DNA from: Gloeophyllum trabeum ATCC 11539
Taxonomy: Eukaryota; Basidiomycota; Agaricomycetes; Gloeophyllales; Gloeophyllaceae
Assembly (NCBI RefSeq): GCF_000344685.1
Contig: NW_006920414.1
Location: forward strand, 841,307 to 905,306
Direction of reading: 5' to 3'
Length of the DNA stretch: 64,000 nt
Shown: piece after piece, positions 12,798 to 23,471 of the stretch
How positions within the stretch are numbered: the first letter of the stretch is position 1
How the letters are laid out: every line of letters starts with the position of its first letter
Program-made: the position numbers and the translations under genes
Notes under the pieces: model-generated
What the model was told of the DNA's origin: nothing
Seen by the model: only the letters and a program-made list of their open reading frames with translations
Databases searched by the model: none

Positions 12798-13916
12798 ATG
12801 CTCTACATCCGAGTCCTCCTCGCGGTGCTCCCATCGGCATTGGGTTGGGCCACCGGGCCCCAGCCCGGCCAGATCAAGAACCTCGTCACGTTCGGCGACT
12901 CCTACACCGACGTCGGCAACCCCGCGGACGGCGGCGCCGCCTGGCCCGCCTACGCCGCGTCCTACGCGCCCTTCGCGCTGTACCCGTACGCAAAGTCCGG
13001 CGCGACGTGCTCGAACAACCTCACGGACCGCCCGCCGCCGTCCGTCTTCGAGGGGCAGATCCCCGCCTTCCTCGCGGAGGTCGCGAACGGGACGGCCAAG
13101 CTCAACATGGAGGAGACGGTGTTCACGCTGTGGATCGGGACGAATGATGTCGGCGTGCATGAGTTGCTGACGAACCAGCAGACGCCGGGCGTGACGTTGG
13201 TGAACACGACGCGGTGTGCGGTGAATTGGGTTAGCGCGATGTACGGGTACGGGGCGAGGAACTTTGTCTTTCAGAATGTAAGGTTTTCTCACTACTCTAT
13301 ACGATTCGATGCCTGACTTCCTTTATAGATGCTCCCTCTGCAACTAACAGTCCTGTACTCCAACTATTCGTATCCGAACCGGTACTGGACGCTGCAGCGG
13401 AACACAACCGAATGGAACGTCTTCATGACGGAAATCACCAACACCGGCAACGCGCTCTCGCGGCTCATGCTCGAGGCGCTCGCCCCCGCCCTTCCGGGCG
13501 CTCACATAGGTATCGTACCTCACTCCATCTTTTGCCCCTCAAATCCCGCGCTGACCCTCTGGGTAAGGGATATTCGACTCCTACGCGCTCTTCCACGACA
13601 TGTACACGCACCCGTCCGCCTACCTGAACGGCACGGCGCCGCTGAACGTGACGGGCTGCGTCAACTCGTGCGTGTTCCCGCCCAATGGGAACGTGAGCGA
13701 CGCGAGCAGCGCGAGCTGTACCGTCGCCGAGGGGAGTGATCGGGATAGTTTCTTGTGGTGAGCGGTCTCTCCGAGTCCCAGGGAGAGTCGGAGATGCTGA
13801 TGGTATGTAGGTACGACGAGCTGCACCCGTCGGAGCAGAGCGATAGGGTCGTCGCGAGGGAGATTACGGCGGCGATTCAGAGGACGTCGGAGGACTGGAT
13901 TACGTGGCTGAGTTGA
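12798..13916 (+). CDS. Secreted GDSL acetylesterase, CE16-like
   Basis: Exons 12798-13277, 13329-13509, 13568-13757, 13811-13916; 318 aa. CE16 enzymes are extracellular exo-acting esterases that remove O-acetyl groups from hemicellulose-derived oligosaccharides. A hydrophobic signal peptide (MLYIRVLLAVLPSALGW) opens the protein. Block I is LVTFGDSYTD with nucleophile Ser at about residue 34, block III is WIGTNDVG, and block V is YDELHP with Asp at about 286 and His at about 289, which completes the SGNH/GDSL triad. Several NxS/T glycosylation sites are present. The ATG at 12798 is chosen over an upstream in-frame ATG because it places the signal peptide at the N-terminus. All three introns are 51-58 nt. 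The active-site residues look intact. A plant-biomass role is inferred from the family. Confidence 0.85.
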
Positions 13917-14542
13917 GGGAATACCAAGCTTCCTCTGTGCGCTTTCCCCAGTCGAAGGCGTGGAGCTCTGAATATACACCTGTGCTCACGTTCGCATCGG
14001 GACCGCATCTTGGTCTGCGGTTTGCTCTGCTGGTCACGATGCCAGGACGGCGTGTCTTGTCTTGCCTTTTTGCTTCCCAGTGACCCAGCGGCAAATCTGT
14101 CTGCGTGTGTTTCGAGGTTTGCTGTCAAGCCGCGTCCCTGACTACAAGGCTGTTGGTGGATGTCAAGCTCGAAGTGAATTTTGGATCATTCTTCCATTGC
14201 ACGACCCGTCCCCTTCCCGATCGTCTGAAGTTGGAGACCAGGGACGGTGCATTGACTGTGTTTCATAGCGTGAATGGGACGGGTGCGACGTCATGACTGC
14301 AGATTGGACAATGGCACTTCTGTTCCTTGTTTGTGGCCGTGCCACTCGAATGATCTCTTCGATTGTCCTCAGAAGCTGAACGCAAGTAGCTGCCCAAGCG
14401 CACCCTCTCTTTCAGCCAGGTGGTGTGGAAGCACACCAAGTCTGTAATCCCCTCACTAACTTGCGCAAGGACACCCATGCCGGAAACCAAGAGGCATATT
14501 GGTATGTCCCTCCGCCGTATGAACGTCTCCAGTGGCAGTTGA
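13917..14542. other. Intergenic, no supported gene
   Basis: Spacer between the acetylesterase and the short F-box gene. No recognisable gene or repeat. Confidence 0.5.
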
Positions 14543-15223
14543 ATGATGTCTGGCGCTGTAGACACTTTGGGACGAGACAATGACGAGTCTTCCTCTATGC
14601 AGAGAACGGACACCGCGTCACTGGACACTTCGCAATCAACGACCCTGTCCGCCAATCGGGAAGGACCCTTGGCTCGCGTCTCACCAATCCAAAGGATGCT
14701 GACGGAGACGTTGTCAGAAATACTCATCCAGTGTCTACGACTTGAATATCACAAATGGGTCCCTCCCAAGACATCATCGCGCCCCTTGATGTTTACGGAG
14801 GTATGCAAGTATTGGAGGACCGTGGCTCTAAGCACGTCTCAGCTTTGGTCGTCGATTCGTGTCAGAGACTGGGAATGTACACGCCGGGGCGACGTTGTGG
14901 GGATTGAAGCCTGGCTTTGTCGGAGCGGGAGCCGGCCGCTCGCGCTCTCTCTTGAGGTTAGGCGCTCGAGTGTGATACCAAGGAAAATTTTGCGGTTAGC
15001 CAATGAGTATACGCACAGGTGCCGGAGGCTCCATCTAGAATTCGAGACTCCCTCGGCGAAGAAGCTTGCTAGGGTCGACATGCCGCTTCTCGAGGAACTT
15101 CATATCTTTCTCATCGACAACTGTGATGATCCTAAGCATCCCCTGGATTTCATTGGCTCCACTCCCCGCCTTCAAATCGTATGGCCGACCTTTGTTCGTA
15201 CATGTTCACAAAGCTTCGATTAA
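14543..15223 (+). CDS. Short F-box-like protein, probably truncated
   Basis: Single exon, 226 aa, with two adjacent ATGs at 14543 and 14546. A Ser/Thr-rich N-terminus precedes an F-box-like core, PIQRMLTETLSEILIQCLRL, then VCKYWRTVALSTSQLWSSI, the usual Agaricomycete F-box continuation. Such proteins are expected to bind Skp1 and recruit targets to SCF ubiquitin ligases. Homologues usually run to 400-550 aa with a leucine-rich C-terminal region; here the frame closes soon after the stretch DFIGSTPRL. No splice site restoring a longer frame was found. It may be a pseudogene or a recently shortened family member. The second F-box gene at 17184 retains the long C-terminal part. Confidence 0.55.
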   Translation: MMSGAVDTLGRDNDESSSMQRTDTASLDTSQSTTLSANREGPLARVSPIQRMLTETLSEILIQCLRLEYHKWVPPKTSSRPLMFTEVCKYWRTVALSTSQLWSSIRVRDWECTRRGDVVGIEAWLCRSGSRPLALSLEVRRSSVIPRKILRLANEYTHRCRRLHLEFETPSAKKLARVDMPLLEELHIFLIDNCDDPKHPLDFIGSTPRLQIVWPTFVRTCSQSFD

Positions 15224-15999
15224 TGAGCCTAGTCTGCTGTGACAATCTGCTAAGTACTCCAGTGTCTGAGCCCCATGTTATACTTATATTGACTTCCGGG
15301 TAACCGTGCTTCCTACTTCAGATCCGGCCGCGACGAGTGCATGTGTGTCCAATCGCTAGGCGGCGTGACGGGTGCAAGCTGCCATGAACGACTGCTTGCA
15401 TGGGTCACGTTGTTCGGCGATTCTGTGGCATGCGCCAGCTCTTCCTCGATACCACCTCAAATCGTCTTTGCTTGACCTCATGCTAGCGGTGCATGAAGTT
15501 CTCTTGAGTCAACTGTCAGCATTTGCTAGTGCGTTCCCTCTTCCTCTCACAGCCAGTATCTTCTATCAGTACTACCTTCGCCTCGCGCCCCATCTGCTGT
15601 TGTAGTCCAACACTCCATATTGTGGCTAGCTCTCCCTTAAGGCTCTGCGGCCCACCCAACATGTCTCTGGATACTGGACGACGTCTAAGGGCTTGGGCTG
15701 GACACTCGATCTACGGGCATACTGCGAACACAGACATCCTATTCCTCAAAGGAATAGCTGAAGCGTGCACAGTAATAGCTATCGTGAAGGCCCGAAATCC
15801 CGTGAAAGGTGAAAGGGGGCTGCCCCGCACCCGTGCCTTTGCCATCCTTCGCAGTCAAAAGTCTCTGTGAGTACGCCAAGTCCCATTGTGATACTGTATA
15901 GGACCACCAAATACCACGCCACGGGGCCAGAGAAATGTAGTGGCTGGCGATTGAGTTTACCCTTCACACTTCACACTGCACGGTGAAGCCGCTCAGCCG
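15224..15999. other. Intergenic between F-box gene and repeat copy B
   Basis: No gene supported. Short frames only. It leads directly into repeat copy B. Confidence 0.5.
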
Positions 16000-16900
16000 G
16001 AGCTGCCGACGTCAATCGCTCTCACGTTGGTATATAAACCGCCCCAGGCGGTGGTTCGTTTTCGCTCATCCTCATCCCTCTTCCCCCATCTCCTCAGGAG
16101 GCCTCAACTCCCAAGTTGCCGGCGTCCACCCGGTACGCGGCCATACAGAGGTATGCAACTTCCTCTCAAGTCTGTACGGTTGTGCAGTAATGACAACTTC
16201 TAGACCGCGTAGCTCCAAGATTAATACGTTAGGAAGGACGGGATAGATTTTGTGATGAAGGAGGGGCGGGAAGGGATGGAACGGTGGACGGTAGCGCGAG
16301 GGCAAAGGGAACGCATGAGCGAACCCAAACGCGAGGGCGACCGTCCCCGGTGAACGGGAAGGGAAGAGAAACATCGATTTGAGAACGAACGTTTACCGTT
16401 CAACGCGCGGGCGCACGTCATTTGTACGTTGACGCGAGGGCGGAACGTGGACGCGGGAGTAGGCGGGGGAAGGCGTGAGGGCATCGTGAACGCGAGGCGG
16501 ATATGGCACGTGAGGGCGCGCAGTGAGTGCACTGTGACGTGAGGGCGACCATTGATGTGAGGGCGCGCGATAGTCGGGGTGAACTGGTAGAGCAGGGAGG
16601 GAGGAAGCCTAGCGTGAACGCGAGCGCGGACGTGGGGCACGAGGGCGAAGGACAGCTGACCGTGCACGCCAGGGTGATCACGGACGCGGGGCGAACGCGA
16701 AGGGCAGTGTCGAACAGAGGGTAGGGGAAGGGTCATGTGGGGACATAGGGCACACGTTTCGCAGACGGTCTTTGGGCTCGTTTCTTTCCGTGTTTTCATC
16801 GTGACCTTTGTGATCATGCAGGCGATGACTGCCATCTATCATTCACGGTCATGTGGAGAAGAAGCTGGAATACGCGTGAAGCAACGAAAGTACGTCCGTA
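16000..16900. repeat. Disp. repeat element copy B with GAGGGCG array
   Basis: Second copy of the element at 10880-12070, same orientation, about 5 kb away. A GACGTCA motif near 16013 is followed by a TATATAAAC box at 16031-16039. The G-rich array lies at about 16256-16720 and the TTCACGGTC-containing tail near 16840-16860. Long blocks are shared with copy A, such as CGCGAGGGCGACCGTCCCCGG and GTGCACTGTGACGTGAGGGC (both in the array). Copy B lacks the internal duplication of copy A and is therefore shorter. No protein is called. Confidence 0.7.
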
Positions 16901-17183
16901 TTCCTTTATTATTGTCAGCTAGCTGATTTTTAGCGGGGTCTAACTGGAGTACAGATATCCATGATACTCTTTGGGCTACGGTCAGGCTGGGAGAGCGGGG
17001 GGTCGTTCTGGGGCGCATTAATTCTTCTGCCATGTATATACGCGGCGTCGGTTGAGCTCGAACATGCGAACTTTCATTGTATGTGTCTCTGCTTTTGCAG
17101 GACGAGAGAAAAGTGCGTTCATGTAAATAGGATCGTTGTTTACTTTGTCAACGAGGCTCGACAGGGTCGCTTACGACTTGGCA
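16901..17183. other. Spacer upstream of long F-box gene
   Basis: Short spacer after repeat copy B. The true 5' end of the F-box gene may extend into it, because that start codon is uncertain. Confidence 0.4.
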
Positions 17184-18885
17184 ATGTCCTGCCACAGCCA
17201 CCCGCCTATGTATCCCGTGGCTGTGCTTCTCACGTGCCGACGGCCTACCGAGGCTCCCGTCTGCTCAGACTGCTCGGGGGACATTTGCACAGCTGGGTGC
17301 GCAGAGGTTTCACAGTTATGTGCTCTACGGAGGAGGAGTACTCTGAAGTAAGACCTGGTGCGGTGCGCCCTTACATTGTCTTCCAATTCTTGATACAAAT
17401 AGTCCCGTAGAGGAAGAGCAAGCGGTCAGGCGGCTAAAAGAAAGCAGTGGTCCTCCTTTATTGGTCGAAAGTCGAGGCAGAGCAAGCCCTCAGGGAGGGC
17501 AAGTCAAGGTACTTTATCAGGAGCGCAAAGGTCGCCGAGAAGATGTCCAATGGCGCATCGACGACTACGGGACCCTCTTATCTCCTTTACGCAGACTACC
17601 ACTGGAACTCCTATCTCTAATATTCATAGAGTGTTTGCCAGAGGACACATTTATCACTCCCGATACCCTTCAAGCCCCTCTTCTCCTCTTGCAAGTATGT
17701 AGCACTTGGCGGAGAGCAGCAATGTCCACCCCGAGCCTGTGGTGTTCCTTATGCATCGAATTAGCCTACAAGGACGACCTACCTACGCAGATCTCAAAAG
17801 CCGACGTCATGCGTACGTGGCTGTCTCGCGCAGCCTCGCGCCCGCTCCGCTTGTACTATGCCGACAATCGTCTCGTGGAAGACATCGTGCACGACGGGGC
17901 GGACACCATCCGTATTCTTACAGAGTACCTGCCCCGCTGCCAGGTGCTCCATTTTCATGCCATTTCGGCCGAGGTGCTGGGGAGCGTCTCCTTCGCACAC
18001 TTGGAGGCTCTCGACATCTCGTCGGTGTTCAGGATCCCGAGGACCTTCCTGGCGTGGACGCCTCGCATCCGCAAGATGAAGGTATCGTGGGCGCACCTGT
18101 GCGACCTGGACCTCGCGCGCATGCCGTGGGCGCAGCTGGAGGAGCTCGACGTCCTCGCGATACACAGACCGCGGGCGTGTATCGAGCTCTTGGGCAGATG
18201 CACGTCGCTCCGGAAATGCTCGTTGCGGTACAATAGCAAGTGGGGCGAGCAGCCGGAGGCTGACACCGACAGGAGAGTTCACCTACCAGAGCTCGAGTCC
18301 CTCACATTATCGAGCCACGTCTCGAGCAATACCGACGTTGTCGTCGATTCCATACTCGCGCCGAAGCTGAAGCACGTCGCGGTGAACTGCCAGGTGGGCA
18401 CCGCGGGCACGTATGAGCAGTGGGAGGGTATGCTCCGCGCGGGCGACGTCGCGCTCGAGTCGCTCGAGCTGCATACCAGGGGCTGCCCCTTCGACAGCTT
18501 CGACGACCTTCTGCGCGTGCTCGCCCTCATGGGCTCCCTGCGCAGGTTGAGCATCACCGGCCCGGACGAGAGCGACCCGTTCGCGACGCGCACGGACGAC
18601 TTCATGCACGCGATGACGGTGACGGGGGGAGAGAAGCCGCCCTTGCTGCCGAGGCTGGAGGATCTGGAGGTTAGCGTCACCTCGGAGAGGTTCAGCGCGC
18701 CGCTCGTCGCGCGGATGCTGTTGTCGCGCGTAAAGGCGGGGATGGGTGTGGTGCCGCTGAGGAGGGCGGATGTTCGCTTGCGGTGCACTGAATTTGAGTA
18801 TGAGGGTTGGAGATGGACCGTTACGGAAGGTCGTGTCGTGGAGGAGCCTATAGATTGGGCGCTATGGGAAGAATATGATCGGTGA
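17184..18885 (+). CDS. F-box/LRR-type protein
   Basis: Proposed exons 17184-17347 and 17403-18885; 548 aa. The F-box is LLSPLRRLPLELLSLIFIEC, followed by LQVCSTWRRAAMSTPSLW and then a long leucine-rich C-terminal region. The family acts as substrate adaptor in SCF ubiquitin ligases. The long second-exon frame has no ATG before the F-box, so an upstream exon is needed. The GTAAGA donor at 17348 and TAG acceptor at 17402 give a 55-nt intron and keep the frame, and they join an acidic helical stretch (NPVEEEQAVRRL) typical of the segment preceding the F-box in this family. The ATG at 17184 is the best in-frame start but is uncertain. Target unknown. The short paralogue-like gene at 14543 lies upstream across repeat copy B. 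Confidence 0.75.
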
Positions 18886-19336
18886 TAGGGTCATTAGCAT
18901 CCCTGTGCATATTTTGGAGGTTAGAAGGGCCAATATGTAACTCTTGAAGAATAGGGGATCTTTGTGAGTCCGCTTCCTAATATAATGATGTGAACGATAT
19001 CGGTGCCAATGTAAGGACTTCACGTTGCATATTCTGTTCCAGGTTCCCTCATGCCGCGTCCCGCTCATGTCATAGTAATCTAAAGCATATGAAGCACCCA
19101 TTCAGGAGCACCTTTTGCACCACACACATGCTGTGAGAGATCTGGTCATTATTTGGGGGCCATATCCGCGCATCCTCCTGCCCGGGGCCTCGAAAGCGAG
19201 ATCTCGAGAGTTCTTCGACTTCTTGACGAATACTATGATTGCCTTTCTAGGCACAGTTACGTAATCCGTAGTTCGACACGTCGAAGTCCGTAAACGCGCT
19301 CGAAGTGAACATCCACTAAACGTTACGCGCCAGCCC
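18886..19336. other. Intergenic between F-box gene and PMT4
   Basis: A compact 451-base spacer holding the F-box 3' end and the PMT4 promoter. No gene and no clear motif. Confidence 0.5.
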
Positions 19337-22192
19337 ATGGCCAGCCAGCAGCTGCTGCGAGAACGAGGACGGAAGGGGAAGGGCGTTGCCCTCTCGGAGG
19401 CGGACACGACGCTCGTCGAAGAAGAGGACGACCACACGGTGTCGGGCGCGTCGGTACGCTTCAGACACAGCTGTTTTGGTTCGATGTTAACCTTCGTGTG
19501 CAGCGGCGGCAGAGCTCCTTGGAACGGAAGCTGAACTCAGACAAGGCCAGCGCGGCCATAGTGGGCGTCTTGACTGCCCTCGCGTTCATCACCCGCTTCT
19601 ACAAAATCAACAACCCAGACCAAGTTGTGTGCGTCCTCCGAAGCGTCATTCACCGTACTGCAGTCTCATCTGTTCTCATTTCTCAGGTTCGATGAGGTCC
19701 ACTTCGGGAAGTTCGCGGCGCACTATATCCAACGGGAGTATTATTTCGACGTCCATCCGCCGTTTGCGAAGCTGCTGTTCGGCCTGGCTGGCTGGTTCGT
19801 GGGTTTCGATGGGCATTTCCAGTTCGAGAACATCGGGGACAGCTATACGGATGCCCATGTGCCATACGTTGGGATGCGCGCGCTGCCCGCGATTCTGGGG
19901 AGTCTCACAGTTCCCGTCGTCTATGCCATAATGAAGGAAAGCGGATATTCGACCGTCGTGTCGGCGTTCTCGGCTATCCTGATCTTACTCGGTACGTTGC
20001 CCGTTTCACTCTTTCGTGCATAGTCTAACAGAATCACACAGATAACGCCCACGTTGCGCAGTCTCGGTTAATCCTACTCGATGCCACCCTTATTTTCTTC
20101 ATGTCTCTGACGATCTACTCCTATATCCGCTTCCGCAAATACCGTTTCATGTGAGGGTTCAATCGGGCTACTTTTTCAAACCTCTGACGGCGTTCCGTAG
20201 TGAATTTTCTCAGGAATGGTGGGGTTGGCTCATTGCCACTGGCGTCTTCATGGCTTGCACGTGGGCGTCAAAGGTCAACGGTATCCTGACCGTCGTCTGC
20301 ATCGGTATAGCCGTTCTAGCTGACCTTTGGGATCTTCTGGACTACCGCAAGAGTAGTATGGTGCGCATGGTTGGATTTGCCTAAGTTTCAGACATCCTGA
20401 TGACACTGCACAGGAACGCTTCTGGAATCACTTTCTCGCCCGAGCCGTCGGCCTTATTTTGGTTCCTCTGGTCGTCTACTTGACCTTCTTCTGGATCCAC
20501 TTTGCCGTCCTCACGAACTCTGGCCCTGGTGATACCTTCATGAGTCCTGCCTTCCAGGAGACGCTGAGAGGAAATGAGCTCCTTCTCAACAGTCAAGGTA
20601 GATGTTATATAACACCAAGAAACGTGTTGCTGACCGCTATTAGAAATTCGCTACTACGACACTGTCACAATCAAGCATAAGAATACGAAAGTCTTCTTGC
20701 ACTCTCACTGGGAGCGGTATCCCTTGAAGTATGAAGATGGTCGGATAAGTAGTCAAGGTAAACTCAATATCTGCCTTTAGGCTCCGTCAGACTCAATATC
20801 TCGTCAGGCCAACAGGTAACTGGATACGGTCACCCTGACTCCAACAACAACTGGCAGATCATCCCCACGAAGGCGCTCCCTGAGACAGGCCGAGCCCGTG
20901 TTGTCCGCCACGATGATGTTATCCAACTTCTACACGTTAACACGCAGAGCTACCTCTTGACCCACGACGTCGCGTCACCCTTGATGCCCACCAACCAGGA
21001 ATTCACCACATGGCCGAAGGACGACCACAGCCGCTACAACGACACCTTGTTCCAGCTGCACCTGGTCGACGCTCATGATGGCGAGGCATGGAAGAGCAAG
21101 TCGGGACACTTCAGGCTTGTGCACGTCCCCACGAAGGTGTCGATGTGGACGTATCAGAACCAATTGCCTGATTGGGCGTTCAAGCAGCAAGAAGTGAATG
21201 GTAACAAGAACGCTGCAGAGAAGACGGCGACGTGGTATGTCGATGAGATTGTCGACAGCGAAGGTAATTGGGATCCACTGTTATGACATCGCAGCACGCT
21301 GACAATGTTCATGTAAATTCTCAGCTGATCCGTCCCTCCCTGACCGCACTGGCGAAGTGGCTGTCAAAGAGCCCAAGAAGCTGAATTTCTTCAAGAAATT
21401 CGGGGAACTGCAGATCCTCATGCTCCAGCACAACGCCGGTCTCACTGCGTCTCACCCCTATGCCAGCAGTCCTATTAACTGGCCTTTCCTGCTGAGTGGG
21501 ATCAGTTTCTGGACCAACGCGGATGAGCAGAAGCAGATCTATCTCATTGGTAACCTCATTGGTTGGTGGACTTGCGTTACTGCTATTGCGGTGTTCATTG
21601 GGATTATCGGCGCGGACCTGCTTGCCCGGAGGCGAAATATTGAGCCCATCCCTGATCGTGAGCTTATCCCCTGTCTTCGTCTTTGCCTGGTGCTAACTTC
21701 TGATACCACAGCCGTTCGCAACCGTCTGTGGAACAACACGGGTTTCTTCGTGCTTGTCTGGGCAGTCCACTACTTCCCCTTCTTCCTGATGAGCCGGCAG
21801 CTCTTCATCCATCACTACCTTCCTTCCCATCTAGCCTCTGCTCTCGTGGCCGGCTCTGTCCTCCACTACATCCTCTCTGACGACACTATCAACTATCCTA
21901 TATCTGTACGATCAGCAACGATGAAGCCGAAACGCCCGCTATACGCTGATCTAGGCATGAGGGGCCCGGTAACTGTGATAGCGTTTGCATTTGCGTTGTT
22001 CTGCTTGTATGTGTATATGGCGCCGCTGACGTACGGTACACCTGGGTACGTGCTTCTTCATTTCTTCGGGGTACTTTTATTGATATGCTACTGCTTCCGC
22101 TCGATAGCTTGGATGGCCACCAAGTCAATGCGCGACGACTATTGTCGACTTGGACCCTCCATTTCGCTGCAAAACCTACGGATGGAGCCTAG
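19337..22192 (+). CDS. PMT4: Protein O-mannosyltransferase, Pmt4 class
   Basis: Eleven exons: 19337-19453, 19504-19628, 19687-19991, 20042-20150, 20201-20360, 20414-20597, 20644-20757, 20808-21263, 21325-21657, 21712-22045, 22108-22192; 773 aa. The enzyme transfers mannose from dolichyl-phosphate-mannose to Ser/Thr of secretory proteins in the ER membrane (GT39). The catalytic loop is VVFDEVHFGKF with the Asp-Glu pair at about residues 83-84, followed by YFDVHPPFAKLL. The wording of this loop (FAKLL rather than LGK, and EN-IGDSY downstream) is closest to the Pmt4 class as I know it. Three MIR-type segments span about residues 335-520 (KVFLHSHWERYP, SNNNWQIIP, YLLTHDVASP). Several transmembrane helices and the C-terminal NARRLLSTWTLHF follow. 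Yeast Pmt4 is of similar length. It is essential to wall and glycoprotein biogenesis in fungi; all motifs look intact. Confidence 0.93.
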
Positions 22193-23471
22193 AAGGCATC
22201 CGGGTAGACAGGGTCTGAGGACTTATCACACTTCCATCCTGTTCTCTTCTAGTCGCATCGCAAAAGCACTGTATATATCGTCTACTCAATCTAGGGATAA
22301 TCACACCATTTTCTGATGGTTGTAACGTCCGATGTGAGTCGCACAGAGCAAGCCGACGGGTGTCAGATCCCCGGGTACAGTGAACGCTTTCCATAGACCA
22401 AGTCCGCAATACCATGATCGGGCGCAAGCCTTTTCTCCCTCTCGCTGTCGGGCTTCTGTATGCGCAGGGTAAGTGACCGCTTGCTGAGTTTTTTTATCTC
22501 AAAGTAACGGTTGGAGCGTCTGTCGTAAAGGGTAATGTGCTTGTCTACGCGTACTGATAGTGCCAGTGCCACGTAAGAAATGGTGTCCTACACTACGATC
22601 TTTGGGTACCATAAGACGGCTCGCTTATGGACGAACCCAATTTTTACTGGACCCTTCCCCTACGTATACCCAGATATCAGACGGGAAAGAGGGTTCGTCG
22701 GTTACACCAAAGAACCGCGCGAGCGCGTCGCCGTCGTCGATAATTTCGGTCATGAAGAGCGGGCGGTCGGTGAAGGTGCTCGACCGCGTCGCGCAGGACT
22801 GGGCGAAGTGCGAAGGGTCCGTACGGCGTAGGCCGCGGGGTCCACTGGATTAGCTAGATCCCAAGGAGGCCGGGAGGTAGAAACTGAGCCAACATCGTGA
22901 GTAGTACAGGCACCTGGATGATACAGAGGTAAGCAGAGGAGGGCGCAAGACATTTCAAAAGCAGCGATAACACCGGTGGCGTGCTAGTACTTGGACAAGC
23001 CACACCCGGATCGTTGGGCCCGGTCTGCTGGATACCGTCGCGCTTGGTCGGTTATGCAGAGTGGTCCTTCGCACTTCGCGAGCTTCGCATTGTATGGCGC
23101 CAGCTCGCAGACGTCCCCTCCACAAGAAGCCACCGCGCGGAAGGAAGTGTAAGGACAAACATCTTGGTGGAAGTTCCCCTCACAGCCTGACGTCTGGAGA
23201 CTGAGCCAGGCTTTGCCGGCGTTCCCTTCGACGCGAAGAAGATATGGTGTAGCTGGAGAGGCAGCGCATTCACAGAGAAAGCTCGTACCGGCAGCGCTCG
23301 TCGAAGCTGTGAAAGCGCTGTGGGCTATTTCGGTCAACTCAGCCTGCAGGCAAGCACGAGCTGTCAAGGGCTTGCGCGGTCCACACTCTCTCCCTCTCTC
23401 TACGCCGTCCTTCAGTTCCTGCACTCTGAAGCAATTGAAAACTTACCGCTCTGTTAACCTTCTCTGTGCTC
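22193..23471. other. Intergenic, possible unrecognised small gene
   Basis: An ATG at 22414 begins a hydrophobic peptide (MIGRKPFLPLAVGLLYAQ) that ends exactly at a GTAAGT donor. A compositionally protein-like frame lies at 22580-22831. I could not join them with a convincing acceptor and recognise no family. No repeat was seen. Confidence 0.35.

Noticed and set aside
12369..13292. 307-codon minus-strand frame
   Set aside because: Antisense to the CE16 esterase, whose sense frame carries all catalytic blocks and a signal peptide.
22414..22831. Possible two-exon small gene with a hydrophobic N-terminus followed by GTAAGT
   Set aside because: No acceptor joined it cleanly to the protein-like frame at 22580 and no family was recognised.
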